Assembly (NCBI GenBank): GCA_007449985.2
Contig: VIIQ02000057.1
Location: 144,434 to 208,433, forward strand
Length of the DNA: 64,000 bases
From: Desmodesmus armatus
Lineage: Eukaryota; Chlorophyta; Chlorophyceae; Sphaeropleales; Scenedesmaceae
Direction: 5' to 3'
Position 1 is the stretch's first letter. Each line of letters starts with the position of its first letter. The notes below the pieces were generated by a model, which worked only from the letters and a program-made list of their open reading frames with translations, was not told where the DNA came from and ran no database searches. The position numbers and the translations under genes are program-made. This document shows, one piece after another, positions 34,731-47,143 of this stretch.

Positions 34731-34974
34731 CCCCGCTCCTTTCAGCACCTTGGCAGAGCAGGCCAAATGCAGTTGCTTACCGGCTCCCCAGAGCTGCCTT
34801 CAGAATTTTGAGGACCCCCCCCCCCTACCCAAAGCACACCAAATGTCTTTGGGGTGCTGTTGTTGAAGTAGTTTCTTGCACCTTGCTGTCAGCAAGGTAG
34901 TAGAGTAGTCCATTGTGTGCATTTGACTCATGAGTGACTCATCAGTGACTCTGGCAAGCGCACACGGCCCGCAA

Positions 34975-35135
34975 GACACATGGTGCGTGGGCAGCGTCCA
35001 GGGGGGGGGGGTGTCAGTGTGGGGTGCCATATGTGGCAACGCTGCCACAAACCGCAAACAACAGATGCAGTTTGAAGGCTGTGTATGCTGGTCAAAGTGC
35101 CAGTGCACACAATTGACTCTTCAAAAGGATGCACC
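34975..35135 (+). repeat. Third copy of the 125-160-bp dispersed repeat
   Basis: acatggtgcgtgggcagcg, a G run, gtgccatatgtggcaacgc and atgcagtttgaaggctgtg match the copies at 31311-31809. Confidence 0.7.
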
Positions 35136-35487
35136 GGCACACATCCATCACAGGACAAAACTTCACCAAAAAAAGCTACTTCACGACCTGTCACGACCAC
35201 CATGGAGTGTGCCTTTGCAAGACTCCCATTCTTGCAATGCACAGCTGTTGATTGTCACTCCTGGTATCACTGATGAAGCAAGCACATCACTGATGACTGA
35301 TTTGCATACATTCAAGGTCATGAGCATCATCAGTAATAGTACTACTTGGTGCAGTGCACCAGAATGCACATCCATGGCTTGAGTAGTTGCAGTTGTAGAG
35401 GATGACAGAGATCAGCACACAAATCATGACTGTCAGATCTGCCAGATGTTAAACGTCTTCTGACAGGCGAAAGTGGCCGGTACAGTC
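35136..35487. other. Left flank of the tandem duplication
   Basis: No gene seen. It ends at the duplication breakpoint sequence aagccggctcagg. Confidence 0.4.
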
Positions 35488-36739
35488 AAGCCGGCTCAGG
35501 GGGGGGGGAGGAGCAACTGAGATCCGGCCAGTTTGCAGGGCAAATGTGCTGAACGGGGCGGGAGCCACAAGCACTTGATCGTGAAAAGCAGGGTCCCCCG
35601 AAGGGAAGCAACTCCACCAGTGACACAAAGAAACAGGGTGTACCGGTTTCAAAACCAGCGGGGTGAGCAAGATTTGCATTTGTGAAATTGGCTGTAAGCT
35701 GGCTCCGTGCTTTCGTGACCATGCCCTGTGTTGACAGCTGGCCAGTCCCATGGATGCCCCGGCTGTTGAGCATGCAGTGTACGTTTTGTTTGCCCTTTTC
35801 CCTCACAGCAGAAGGTGAACACGCATGGTGAACACCTAGCAGCACGAGGGGACGGGCATTTGTGTGCTTTGCAGCTGCCGCCCTGTAGATGTGTGTTTGT
35901 CACCAACACATGCCATCCAGGGTGGTGCAGACACAGAACATGAACAGTTATTGAACCACAACACGTGACTCAGTCAGGCAAACCCTTGTCTGCCAGTACT
36001 GTAAAGTTGGTATAGCCAGCTGCAGCACCAATGCATGCGGTGTACATGAAAGCAGCGCAGGTGATGTTACATGTCAGCGTGTACGTGACGTTTCTTACGA
36101 TGTGTACATCCAGTGCTCGTGATTGCTGGCACTGCACCGACACTGCATAGTGCACACGTGTGGCCCAAGTCAGGTTGCGATGGTGACCACTAGCATGCAG
36201 CAACGTGCATGGTTTGCGATGTCGAACCGAAACACGTATGTGTCAACACAGTATATTGATAAGTTGCTGTAAAGTCCGCAGGGGTTGTGCTGCAGTTTTC
36301 GGTTTGTACCGCAAAGCCATCCCTGAAAGCTAGCTGCAGCAAGTTGCAAGGCGGCAGCGACTTATGAGCTAATTTGTCCATAAAAAAGTGCTGATCGATT
36401 TTAAATGCTACTGCGCAGGCCTTTGCTGCAAGTTTTCATTGTGTACCGCACGGCTGTAGCCATCCCTGAAAGCCAGGCTTCACCGTGCAACCGGGAGTCA
36501 TTGTAAAGCTGGTTGTAAAACAAATCCGATTGTGATGTTTGCCAGGTGCCGGGAATGCTTGGATACTTCAGGGACAACATGTCACTCTTTTGGAATGAAA
36601 TGCTAATTCTTTACCTAGCGACCAACTCTTGAACATCAAATCTTGCAAAAAGGTACCCTGAGTGAATAGGGAATCAAGTAGTTTGCATGTTTTCCGTATC
36701 GCCTCCTGGCCGAGATCGATTGGTGCATATCAACAGTTT

Positions 36740-36760
36740 AGAAACGGCGCAGCCGTTTCT
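36740..36760 (+). promoter_or_regulatory. Perfect 9-bp hairpin upstream of the GT69-like gene, copy A
   Basis: agaaacggc-gca-gccgtttct, 116 nt before the ATG, with a CCAAT sequence at about 36817. The same arrangement occurs at 44193-44213 in copy B. A role in transcription or in the 5' UTR is a guess. Confidence 0.4.
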
Positions 36761-36875
36761 CAAAGCAGTCCTCTGCCGTTTCACCTCATCGCGGATGCAT
36801 CAGCATTGCGAGCAAACCAATAAGACAGAACCAGCGAACAGGTTCATCGTTGTCCGGGCACCTTGACGCAGAGGG

Positions 36876-39690
36876 ATGTCTAGGGATAGATATGTTTCGA
36901 CCAATGGCGGCAGGGGATCGGGCGATCATAACCTGGAAATGCCCAAGGAGAGAAGAGGCCGGACGAGTTCAGTTGGGGCTTTGGCCACCATGCTGATGCT
37001 GGCAGCAGCCTCAATTTTCGTCATCACGTTGGGCCACAACACTGCACCCTCCAATCCGATGCCTGCAGCTCAGCTGCAATACATGCAGGAGCTAGGTCAG
37101 TCACATCACACCATTATGGCAATGCTCACCAATCTTACGGCAAGCACCACAAAAGCAGCACCTGCTGAGCAACAGCAGCTGATTCAAGGCGACAGCACAG
37201 TCCATGATGGCAAGCTCACTGCAGCATTTGCAGCCATTCCGGAGCTGACCTCACTGCACAACAAGCTGCTACGAAGCTCGCACGACTTTGAGCATCATAG
37301 GACAATGATGCTGGCTGCCTTTGATCATCTTGTACATCTTCAACAAGATGCAGCATTAGCAGAGATACAGAAGAAGCTCGTGCAGCCCTCCCTACATCCA
37401 GCAGAAATTTTCAGTCACCAGCTGTACAAGCTGCTCCTAACTACAGGCAGGCTCATTCCATGCCGTGAGGATGCGACGCTGTTGTATGATGACAATGTTG
37501 CCAAAGATTCAACCAAGCAACCTCACAGCAAAGGCGGGCCAAACTCAGCAGGCAATCGCGCTCCCAAGTACTTTTTTGCCACAAATCTCAGGGATAACAA
37601 CCACAACATGTCACAGTTCATTCTGAGCCTGCTGCAGACACTGCTGCGGCTGCCACAAGACTCAGTGTTTGTGTCTGCTTATGAAAGCAACAGTGAGGAC
37701 GGTGCATTTGGCTGGATTGATGTCTTGCAGCTGGCACTAAACGTGATAGGCACACCATCACGACTGGTGACACGCGGCATGCTGGTGAGCCTCAAGGGCA
37801 CTCAAAGGATTGAGCACTTGGCCAGAGTGCGCAACATGGCTATGTCGCCACTGTACCAGCACTACGCTGCATCAAGCACCACAAAGAGACAGGCAAGCCA
37901 GCCAGACAGTGCGTCACGTGTGAGTGCAGAGTTGCAGGACACCGCCCATTTACCTCCTGGGCAGTTGCCGTGGGACCCGGACTATGTTGTATTCATCAAT
38001 GACGTTTACTTTTGCTGGGGACAAGTCATCAGACTCCTCAAACATCAGGCAGACATCACATGTGGGGTTGACTTTTGGCAGAACAGAGGTGGGTGGTGGA
38101 CGAGTACTACTGTTATGTAGGATCCTCAGAATGGCAGCAGAGAATGCAGGTATAGACTCAAGATGGGGTGGTCATTGGCTCAGCTACATGTCCCGTGTGC
38201 TATCTGCTGCAGATGCCACAATCACGCTCCCCGCCGCCCTAAAGGTCAAGCAGCACAAGGCCAAGCCTGACATGCCCCCTGACTACCAGCTGGAGAGGCC
38301 TATCAGCAACTTAATGGGTCCTGATCAGGTCAACCCAATTGTGTTTTATGATATATGGTACGCTCGGTTACCAGGGTGTCCGCTTTCCATTGGTCACCAG
38401 TGCAACAAGCTGACATGGCTCATTTTGTTTTGCCTTCAGGGTGGCACGTGATCTTGCTGGCAGCAAGTTTTGGTGGGACTACCCTTATGTTCATGATCAG
38501 CACGCTCGCCAAGCTGCTTTGAATGGTGGGTGCAAAGGTTCAGCGCAATTCAGGGACAGAATTGTCCACACCATGAGGTGCAATGTGGCTACGGGAACCA
38601 CATAGCATCATTGACATCTCTGCATACTGTGTGGCAGCAACTTACTCCAACAGCTTGTTGGGGTTGCTGGGCACCCTGCATGTCCAATACACCAGCCAGT
38701 TTGACACACTGCCAGCATGGTCATTGTGGCAGTTCAGCTGGCTGCACAAGCTGCATTTGATTAGTGGAGTGCTATATGCGCATTGACATCACAAAGTGGC
38801 ATGCACTTTTCAAGTGTAGAGTGGGCAGAGTGAGGCTCTCAATAATTAGGCAACGCCGGTTTCTACTTCATGATTCCTGCAGGCCTGCCGTTCAGGGCTA
38901 GCTGCTGCTGGAATGGCATGGCAGTCCTTAGGGCAGACCCATTCAAAGCAGGCCTCAGGTTCAGGCCAGCCCAGGAGCAAGAATGCAAGGTGCGGCCATG
39001 CCCAATCATCCCACATGCTACGACTTGCTGACCTTGGTCTTTTGTGCAGCATTTCTTACGCCTGGCTTTCGACGCAAGCCTCATGCTTTCGGATTGTTCT
39101 TGTCATGCGCCTGAATGTGCCTGCTTGTTTGCAGGGGAGTGAGTGCACCTTCTTGTGCAATGATTTTGCCAGGTTGGGCTTTGACAATGTTGTGGTGGAT
39201 GCGGGTGTACAGTTGGCATATGATTGGGACCTGGCAAGAGAGATGTCTGCAAGTGAGTGCCGACATCCTTTGACGGCATGATGAATGAAAAGGTCGTGGT
39301 CAAAACAGAACAAACTGCAATGAGCGCACAAGAGAGATGAGCACATTGAAATTGAAAATGTTCCCAAATGCGTGTGTTTGTGTTGAAAGGTGGCCTAACC
39401 CTAAACTCTTCGCTTGCTCACTCTCACTGTTGGGGTCATATGCCAACAACAGAGTCATCAAATACCTGCTGATGTTTATTGACATTGCAGTGGGCATCGA
39501 GGGCTACAGCCAGAGCACATGGGAACAGGTCAAGGCTGCAGGCATTGCTGGCTATGACAGAAGTCCAAAGTACAACAACATGGAGTGTTGTTCTTTGAGA
39601 AAGAACAACATGTATGTCAACTTCTACTCAGACTGTTTCAGAGAGGACATCATGTCGCACAACCACACCCAGATGGTGCTGCAAGCTTGA
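36876..39690 (+). CDS. GT69 / CAP59 (CMT1)-like glycosyltransferase, copy A
   Basis: Six exons (36876-38088, 38213-38357, 38440-38525, 38883-38989, 39135-39252, 39491-39690) join in frame to 622 residues. Residues 1-30 are polar, 33-54 form the signal-anchor (VGALATMLMLAAASIFVITL), and 60-200 are a Gln/Ala helical stem. The catalytic domain follows the cryptococcal alpha-1,3-mannosyltransferase family: FILSLLQTLLRLPQDSVFVS, VVFINDVYFCWGQVIRLL, HQADITCGVDFW, VFYDIW|VARDLAG, then CCWNGMAVLRADPF, GLRFRP, SECTFLCNDFARLGF and a Cys-rich C-terminus (NMECCSLRK). All four Cys-containing blocks of the family are present. It probably adds mannose or a related sugar in the Golgi. The start is supported because copy B is identical from here. 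Confidence 0.85.
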
Positions 39691-40744
39691 GTCTGGGGTG
39701 TACAGGTGGCCGTTCAAGCAGCACATACCTATGAAGGCTGTTAGCAGGCCAGCAGGTTTGGTGATTGTGGTTTGGGGCGCCCGGCGAGAGGCTCTGTGGC
39801 GCAGACGTGGCAGATTGCAGACAATTCCAACGAAAAGTCCGGCAAGCAAGCCAAAAGAACACCACAGGACGGCAGCCTGCTCCCACAATACCGCTGAGTT
39901 GATCAGGTTGCTGCACATACGTATGTTTGCAAGATCAGCCATGGTATGGGCCTATATGAACGCCTTGGGTGGGCGATGCATCAGCTTTGGCAAGAGAGTT
40001 TGCTGACGTTTACTGTTGTCTTTCGTACGCTATGGTGTTGACCTTGCTGCACCCCCAGGCCAGACACTCAGTGCCTGCCTGCAGTGACTCCATCAGGTGC
40101 AGTAGGAAGCTCTATGCGAAGCTCGACAATGCATGAGGTCTGGACAAGTCAGTTGTGTTGTGATCCATGTGCGGTCTTTGAGGTGCCATTTTGGTTGTAT
40201 TTTCGTTCTCCCTGCGGCTGTGTCTCTTGGCAAGTGCTTGTCGCCCTAGGAGTTTACTCACAAGACCTGGGGGGGGGGGGTCTTGACGGCTGCATAGTTT
40301 CTGAAAAGCAGACTGAGTAGTGCAATTCAAAAGTACAGTATGCCGATATGCATGAGCATGCGTTTTTTTGAAGCTGATACACAGCGAAGAGCAGGATAAA
40401 GCCCCCCTGAACTAACTGTTCATGTGCATGGTTAAGCACCCCCCCCCCCCGGATCGCAACTTCTGCCCGAGCCCGTCTGTGTGTATAAAGATGAATGATT
40501 TTTCTCTTTAGCAGCGCCCCTCAAATGTGTCAGGCAGCTGTGAAGGCTCCAATTCCTGCAGGAACCCTAAGCTGGGGGTCCACTTGTGCCTGGTTTTTGT
40601 CTTTGCCTGTAAAAATCAAAAATCACTGAAAAGCACTGATCAAATGGTCGGTGTTCTGGCACTGAAAACAGCTTTGATCACTACTACTACTATTGAACTG
40701 GGTCAGGGCCACGCCTGACCGCCCTTTCTGGCGCCAAAATAGCA
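39691..40744. other. 3' flank, no confident gene (copy A)
   Basis: Contains G and C runs at 40269 and 40438 and an (act)n microsatellite at 40680-40694. The same DNA is at 47144-48196 in copy B. A minus-strand frame at 39628-39942 with two hydrophobic stretches overlaps the GT69 end and is not accepted as a gene. Confidence 0.4.
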
Positions 40745-41233
40745 AACTAGCCAAAGGTCGCAAGCGTAGGGAGTCTGTCCCAAGGGCGGATCGCATCTGT
40801 CGTTTGTGCTCTGGACAGGACGCTTCGCTGGCCAACCGTGCTGCTGTGCTGGCCCGCACTGACACCAGCAACAATGTTGAAGATCTAAAGCACTTCATTC
40901 TTGAGTGTCCCGTGTACGATGAGCTGCGCGCCGCCTGCCCAGCCTTTGCTGACCCGGCTTCAGTTCAGTTGGATGACCAAGATTGTGTTGCTACTGTGTT
41001 TCAACATGCCGAACAGTCGGCTCTGGCACACACTTTGTACAAAGTGAAAGTGCGCAGAGCACGCCTACTTGGCCTGACCAGGGGTATTTGACTGACTTTT
41101 TTTTCTGTTTTTTGTGTCCACACTGGTATAGTCGCCTGCCCTCACCTCTGCACACAATAGGTTCCTAGCATGGCTAGCACTTGCTGCAATTCTGGTAGTT
41201 CTGCCTTTTTTGGTCAAAGTTCAAACCACCGCA
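40745..41233 (+). mobile_element. LINE 3' end, 5'-truncated (copy A)
   Basis: Encodes the last ~115 residues of a LINE ORF2 (GRKRRESVPRADRICRLCSG, DLKHFILECPVYDELR, RRARLLGLTRGI), homologous to the fragment at 14968-15990. The stop at 41089-41091 is followed by a T-rich 3' UTR. Confidence 0.85.
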
Positions 41234-41246
41234 GGGGAGACAACTT

Positions 41247-41907
41247 GTTGTAATAAGATCGCAGAGGCTGAAGCTGCCGTGTCTGTCAACGAAAAGAAGT
41301 AGTAAGTGATGCATATGCATGTGCAGCTGAAGCTAGACGAGCTTCGGGGCCCCCCAAACCCTTGGCTCACTGTGACCTGAAGGTGCCTGGCCAGTTGCTG
41401 TCCTCCTGCTGAGCTGGATGTTGCATCAAAGCTCCACTGTGATCATCTGTGCTGGGTCATGCTGGCTGTTCCTCCTGCTGAGCTGGGCTGATGTCAACAA
41501 TAGCAACACTCTGCCTGCAAAAGCACAAGGAACGCACCTGCAGAACAGCGCAGCAACAAGATGTCAGCACGGCAAAGGAGAGGGGGGTCGACCCCTGCCC
41601 CAGTGCAGGCTTATGACACCCTGTTGCTGGCCCTCCTCCAACGTGTGACCTTGTGTGACTGGCACCTGTTTCAAACATTTGCAGCTGTTGCACACGTGAC
41701 AAGATCAAGTGAGGTATTGAGGAAGTGAAAGAACAAAGAGAGAGGATAGTCACACTGTCTGATGGTCTGTCTGTTGCTGGGTATGTGTTGTATGTGCTGT
41801 TTTGGGGTGTGCTTATAAGCAGTGACGATCGGTTGTGACTTGTCGAAACGAGAGCATCGGCCAGTGTTTTGCTAGTGTGTTGTTGTGTCTAGTCTAGTGT
41901 AGCTCAT
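41247..41907 (-). mobile_element. Retroposon-like element nested behind the LINE (copy A)
   Basis: Reverse-orientation, 5'-truncated copy of the 19965-20982 element, flanked by an exact 13-bp duplication ggggagacaactt (41234-41246 and 41908-41920). Confidence 0.8.
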
Positions 41908-41920
41908 GGGGAGACAACTT

Positions 41921-42317
41921 ATCAGGTTCACCTGGCTCAATCCTGGTGGACAATGCCATTGTTGTTTTGCGAAAATGTCCATGTAACATACTCCCCCCCG
42001 TTACATGCAGCAGATCTGCATGCACGCTTTCCTGTTGCCCTTCCAGCCGGGAAAGCATGTTGCTGGTGTCGCTTGGGGGGGGGGTGTCATCAAGTCAATC
42101 TGGTGTTGATGAGCCCCCCCCCCCCCCTAGTGTCACACATCAAATAATATGAGCAACAGAACTATGTGGAAGTGCAGTGGTTGCAATTGGTGGTCCATGC
42201 GTTTTGCTTTCAGATAGCATCATATATCGGATCAGTTGGAAAGGCAACAACTGACGATTGCAACACTTTTCAAGACAATCAAGAGATGTGCAAACGATTC
42301 ACAACAGAACCCACCCT
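41921..42317. other. 3' flank of the GT34-like remnant
   Basis: Contains a G run (42075) and C run (42114), with lengths differing from copy B. No gene seen. Confidence 0.4.
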
Positions 42318-42924
42318 CTAGCAGGTGGACAATCCTGGGGGTTGCCGCCAGGCGAAATCAAACTTGACATATTTGCAGATCCCGAATCCAAGGTCGGCTC
42401 GACTTTGCATAGCCTCATCTCCTGCAGCGTGGCACAATGCATTCATCTTGCATAGGTTGGTGCCGTTGCTTGCGAAGCAACCGGGATATTGGCTGAGGCA
42501 ACACAGCTTGGCAAGCTTGAGCTCATCATCAATGCCGTTGAATGGGCACACTGCTAAGTTGCTTTGGTTGTTGGTGCCCGGCCACATGTGTTGGCCAATC
42601 ACCTTCCAGCCACTGATGAGTATGTCGTTGGACCAACACCTACAAAGCAAAACAAATAGAATAGAATAGCACATGTCAGCCTGAGATATTTATTCTTGCA
42701 TTCAACAGTGCTAGTTGGCAAATTTGCCCCTTACCTCTTGTACATCATTGTGTCTACAACTTGCTGATCGTAGCAAGTTCGGACGGCTGGTGCCTTTTGC
42801 ACAACCCCTACATGCTCCCTCCAGAAGCCTGATAGCGGTGGAAGTATCCTTATTGGAATACCCACACTCGGGACTTTTCCAAAGTTCTTGGTTACAGGTG
42901 CATAACATTCAATAAAGCCTATAA
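42318..42924 (-). pseudogene. 3' remnant of the GT34-like gene created by the duplication
   Basis: Contains the last exon (42639-42318) and about 180 nt of the preceding exon (from 42914 to 42735), up to ECYAPVTKNFG. There it is cut at the duplication junction and runs into copy B's left end. The anchor, the DxD site and the promoter are absent. It is nearly identical to 49768-50366, so it was made by the tandem duplication rather than by decay. Confidence 0.9.
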
Positions 42925-44192
42925 CATTCAATAAAGCCGGCTCAGGGGGGGGGGGGGGGGGAGGAGCAACTGAGATCCGGCCAGTTTGCAGGGCAAATGT
43001 GCTGAACGGGGCGGGAGCCACAAGCACTTGATCGTGAAAAGCAGGGGCCCCCGAAGGGAAGCAACTCCACCAGTGACACAAAGAAACAGGGTGTACCGGT
43101 TTCAAAACCAGCGGGGTGAGCAAGATTTGCATTTGTGAAATTGGCTGTAAGCTGGCTCCGTGCTTTCGTGACCATGCCCTGTGTTGACAGCTGGCCAGTC
43201 CCATGGATGCCCCGGCTGTTGAGCATGCAGTGTACGTTTTGTTTGCCCTTTTCCCTCACAGCAGAAGGTGAACACGCATGGTGAACACCTAGCAGCACGA
43301 GGGGACGGGCATTTGTGTGCTTTGCAGCTGCCGCCCTGTAGATGTGTGTTTGTCACCAACACATGCCATCCAGGGTGGTGCAGACACAGAACATGAACAG
43401 TTATTGAACCACAACACGTGACTCAGTCAGGCAAACCCTTGTCTGCCAGTACTGTAAAGTTGGTATAGCCAGCTGCAGCACCAATGCATGCGGTGTACAT
43501 GAAAGCAGCGCAGGTGATGTTACATGTCAGCGTGTACGTGACGTTTCTTACGATGTGTACATCCAGTGCTCGTGATTGCTGGCACTGCACCGACACTGCA
43601 TAGTGCACACGTGTGGCCCAAGTCAGGTTGCGATGGTGACCACTAGCATGCAGCAACGTGCATGGTTTGCGATGTCGAACCGAAACACGTATGTGTCAAC
43701 ACAGTATATTGATAAGTTGCTGTAAAGTCCGCAGGGGTTGTGCTGCAGTTTTCGGTTTGTACCGCAAAGCCATCCCTGAAAGCTAGCTGCAGCAAGTTGC
43801 AAGGCGGCAGCGACTTATGAGCTAATTTGTCCATAAAAAAGTGCTGATCGATTTTAAATGCTACTGCGCAGGCCTTTGCTGCAAGTTTTCATTGTGTACC
43901 GCACGGCTGTAGCCATCCCTGAAAGCCAGGCTTCACCGTGCAACCGGGAGTCATTGTAAAGCTGGTTGTAAAACAAATCCGATTGTGATGTTTGCCAGGT
44001 GCCGGGAATGCTTGGATACTTCAGGGACAACATGTCACTCTTTTGGAATGAAATGCTAATTCTTTACCTAGCGACCAACTCTTGAACATCAAATCTTGCA
44101 AAAAGGTACCCTGAGTGAATAGGGAATCAAGTAGTTTGCATGTTTTCCGTATCGCCTCCTGGCCGAGATCGATTGGTGCATATCAACAGTTT

Positions 44193-44213
44193 AGAAACGG
44201 CGCAGCCGTTTCT
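44193..44213 (+). promoter_or_regulatory. Perfect 9-bp hairpin upstream of the GT69-like gene, copy B
   Basis: Identical to 36740-36760, again 116 nt upstream of the ATG. Confidence 0.4.
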
Positions 44214-44328
44214 CAAAGCAGTCCTCTGCCGTTTCACCTCATCGCGGATGCATCAGCATTGCGAGCAAACCAATAAGACAGAACCAGCGAACAGGTTCAT
44301 CGTTGTCCGGGCACCTTGACGCAGAGGG

Positions 44329-47143
44329 ATGTCTAGGGATAGATATGTTTCGACCAATGGCGGCAGGGGATCGGGCGATCATAACCTGGAAATGCCCAAG
44401 GAGAGAAGAGGCCGGACGAGTTCAGTTGGGGCTTTGGCCACCATGCTGATGCTGGCAGCAGCCTCAATTTTCGTCATCACGTTGGGCCACAACACTGCAC
44501 CCTCCAATCCGATGCCTGCAGCTCAGCTGCAATACATGCAGGAGCTAGGTCAGTCACATCACACCATTATGGCAATGCTCACCAATCTTACGGCAAGCAC
44601 CACAAAAGCAGCACCTGCTGAGCAACAGCAGCTGATTCAAGGCGACAGCACAGTCCATGATGGCAAGCTCACTGCAGCATTTGCAGCCATTCCGGAGCTG
44701 ACCTCACTGCACAACAAGCTGCTACGAAGCTCGCACGACTTTGAGCATCATAGGACAATGATGCTGGCTGCCTTTGATCATCTTGTACATCTTCAACAAG
44801 ATGCAGCATTAGCAGAGATACAGAAGAAGCTCGTGCAGCCCTCCCTACATCCAGCAGAAATTTTCAGTCACCAGCTGTACAAGCTGCTCCTAACTACAGG
44901 CAGGCTCATTCCATGCCGTGAGGATGCGACGCTGTTGTATGATGACAATGTTGCCAAAGATTCAACCAAGCAACCTCACAGCAAAGGCGGGCCAAACTCA
45001 GCAGGCAATCGCGCTCCCAAGTACTTTTTTGCCACAAATCTCAGGGATAACAACCACAACATGTCACAGTTCATTCTGAGCCTGCTGCAGACACTGCTGC
45101 GGCTGCCACAAGACTCAGTGTTTGTGTCTGCTTATGAAAGCAACAGTGAGGACGGTGCATTTGGCTGGATTGATGTCTTGCAGCTGGCACTAAACGTGAT
45201 AGGCACACCATCACGACTGGTGACACGCGGCATGCTGGTGAGCCTCAAGGGCACTCAAAGGATTGAGCACTTGGCCAGAGTGCGCAACATGGCTATGTCG
45301 CCACTGTACCAGCACTACGCTGCATCAAGCACCACAAAGAGACAGGCAAGCCAGCCAGACAGTGCGTCACGTGTGAGTGCAGAGTTGCAGGACACCGCCC
45401 ATTTACCTCCTGGGCAGTTGCCGTGGGACCCGGACTATGTTGTATTCATCAATGACGTTTACTTTTGCTGGGGACAAGTCATCAGACTCCTCAAACATCA
45501 GGCAGACATCACATGTGGGGTTGACTTTTGGCAGAACAGAGGTGGGTGGTGGACGAGTACTACTGTTATGTAGGATCCTCAGAATGGCAGCAGAGAATGC
45601 AGGTATAGACTCAAGATGGGGTGGTCATTGGCTCAGCTACATGTCCCGTGTGCTATCTGCTGCAGATGCCACAATCACGCTCCCCGCCGCCCTAAAGGTC
45701 AAGCAGCACAAGGCCAAGCCTGACATGCCCCCTGACTACCAGCTGGAGAGGCCTATCAGCAACTTAATGGGTCCTGATCAGGTCAACCCAATTGTGTTTT
45801 ATGATATATGGTACGCTCGGTTACCAGGGTGTCCGCTTTCCATTGGTCACCAGTGCAACAAGCTGACATGGCTCATTTTGTTTTGCCTTCAGGGTGGCAC
45901 GTGATCTTGCTGGCAGCAAGTTTTGGTGGGACTACCCTTATGTTCATGATCAGCACGCTCGCCAAGCTGCTTTGAATGGTGGGTGCAAAGGTTCAGCGCA
46001 ATTCAGGGACAGAATTGTCCACACCATGAGGTGCAATGTGGCTACGGGAACCACATAGCATCATTGTCATCTCTGCATACTGTGTGGCAGCAACTTACTC
46101 CAACAGCTTGTTGGGGTTGCTGGGCACCCTGCATGTCCAATACACCAGCCAGTTTGACACACTGCCAGCATGGTCATTGTGGCAGTTCAGCTGGCTGCAC
46201 AAGCTGCATTTGATTAGTGGAGTGCTATATGCGCATTGACATCACAAAGTGGCATGCACTTTTCAAGTGTAGAGTGGGCAGAGTGAGGCTCTCAATAATT
46301 AGGCAACGCCGGTTTCTACTTCATGATTCCTGCAGGCCTGCCGTTCAGGGCTAGCTGCTGCTGGAATGGCATGGCAGTCCTTAGGGCAGACCCATTCAAA
46401 GCAGGCCTCAGGTTCAGGCCAGCCCAGGAGCAAGAATGCAAGGTGCGGCCATGCCCAATCATCCCACATGCTACGACTTGCTGACCTTGGTCTTTTGTGC
46501 AGCATTTCTTACGCCTGGCTTTCGACGCAAGCCTCATGCTTTCGGATTGTTCTTGTCATGCGCCTGAATGTGCCTGCTTGTTTGCAGGGGAGTGAATGCA
46601 CCTTCTTGTGCAATGATTTTGCCAGGTTGGGCTTTGACAATGTTGTGGTGGATGCGGGTGTACAGTTGGCATATGATTGGGACCTGGCAAGAGAGATGTC
46701 TGCAAGTGAGTGCCGACATCCTTTGACGGCATGATGAATGAAAAGGTCGTGGTCAAAACAGAACAAACTGCAATGAGCGCACAAGAGAGATGAGCACATT
46801 GAAATTGAAAATGTTCCCAAATGCGTGTGTTTGTGTTGAAAGGTGGCCTAACCCTAAACTCTTCGCTTGCTCACTCTCACTGTTGGGGTCATATGCCAAC
46901 AACAGAGTCATCAAATACCTGCTGATGTTTATTGACATTGCAGTGGGCATCGAGGGCTACAGCCAGAGCACATGGGAACAGGTCAAGGCTGCAGGCATTG
47001 CTGGCTATGACAGAAGTCCAAAGTACAACAACATGGAGTGTTGTTCTTTGAGAAAGAACAACATGTATGTCAACTTCTACTCAGACTGTTTCAGAGAGGA
47101 CATCATGTCGCACAACCACACCCAGATGGTGCTGCAAGCTTGA
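44329..47143 (+). CDS. GT69 / CAP59 (CMT1)-like glycosyltransferase, copy B
   Basis: Exons 44329-45541, 45666-45810, 45893-45978, 46336-46442, 46588-46705 and 46944-47143, again 622 residues. I found one exonic difference from copy A, GAG to GAA in the SECTFL glutamate codon, which is silent, and one intronic change near 46063. Both copies therefore encode the same enzyme and keep about 1.3 kb of identical upstream DNA. This copy is bounded by the GT34-like gene on its right. Domain content and likely role are as for copy A. Confidence 0.85.

Larger units (their letters stand above)
35488..42924 (+). repeat. Segmental duplication, copy A (~7.45 kb)
   Basis: Direct, immediately adjacent repeat of 42934-50366, with a constant offset of 7453 nt through most of its length. 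In a full read I saw only about six substitutions plus homopolymer length changes. It carries one GT69-like gene, a LINE tail, a nested retroposon and the 3' end of a GT34-like gene. Confidence 0.95.

Noticed and set aside
39628..39942. Minus-strand small membrane protein overlapping the GT69-like gene end
   Set aside because: Overlaps coding DNA antisense, has no splice or family support; the hydrophobic stretches are probably chance.
40693..41091. Independent zinc-finger gene
   Set aside because: The whole frame matches the C-terminal end of the LINE at 14968-15990, so it is a truncated retrotransposon.
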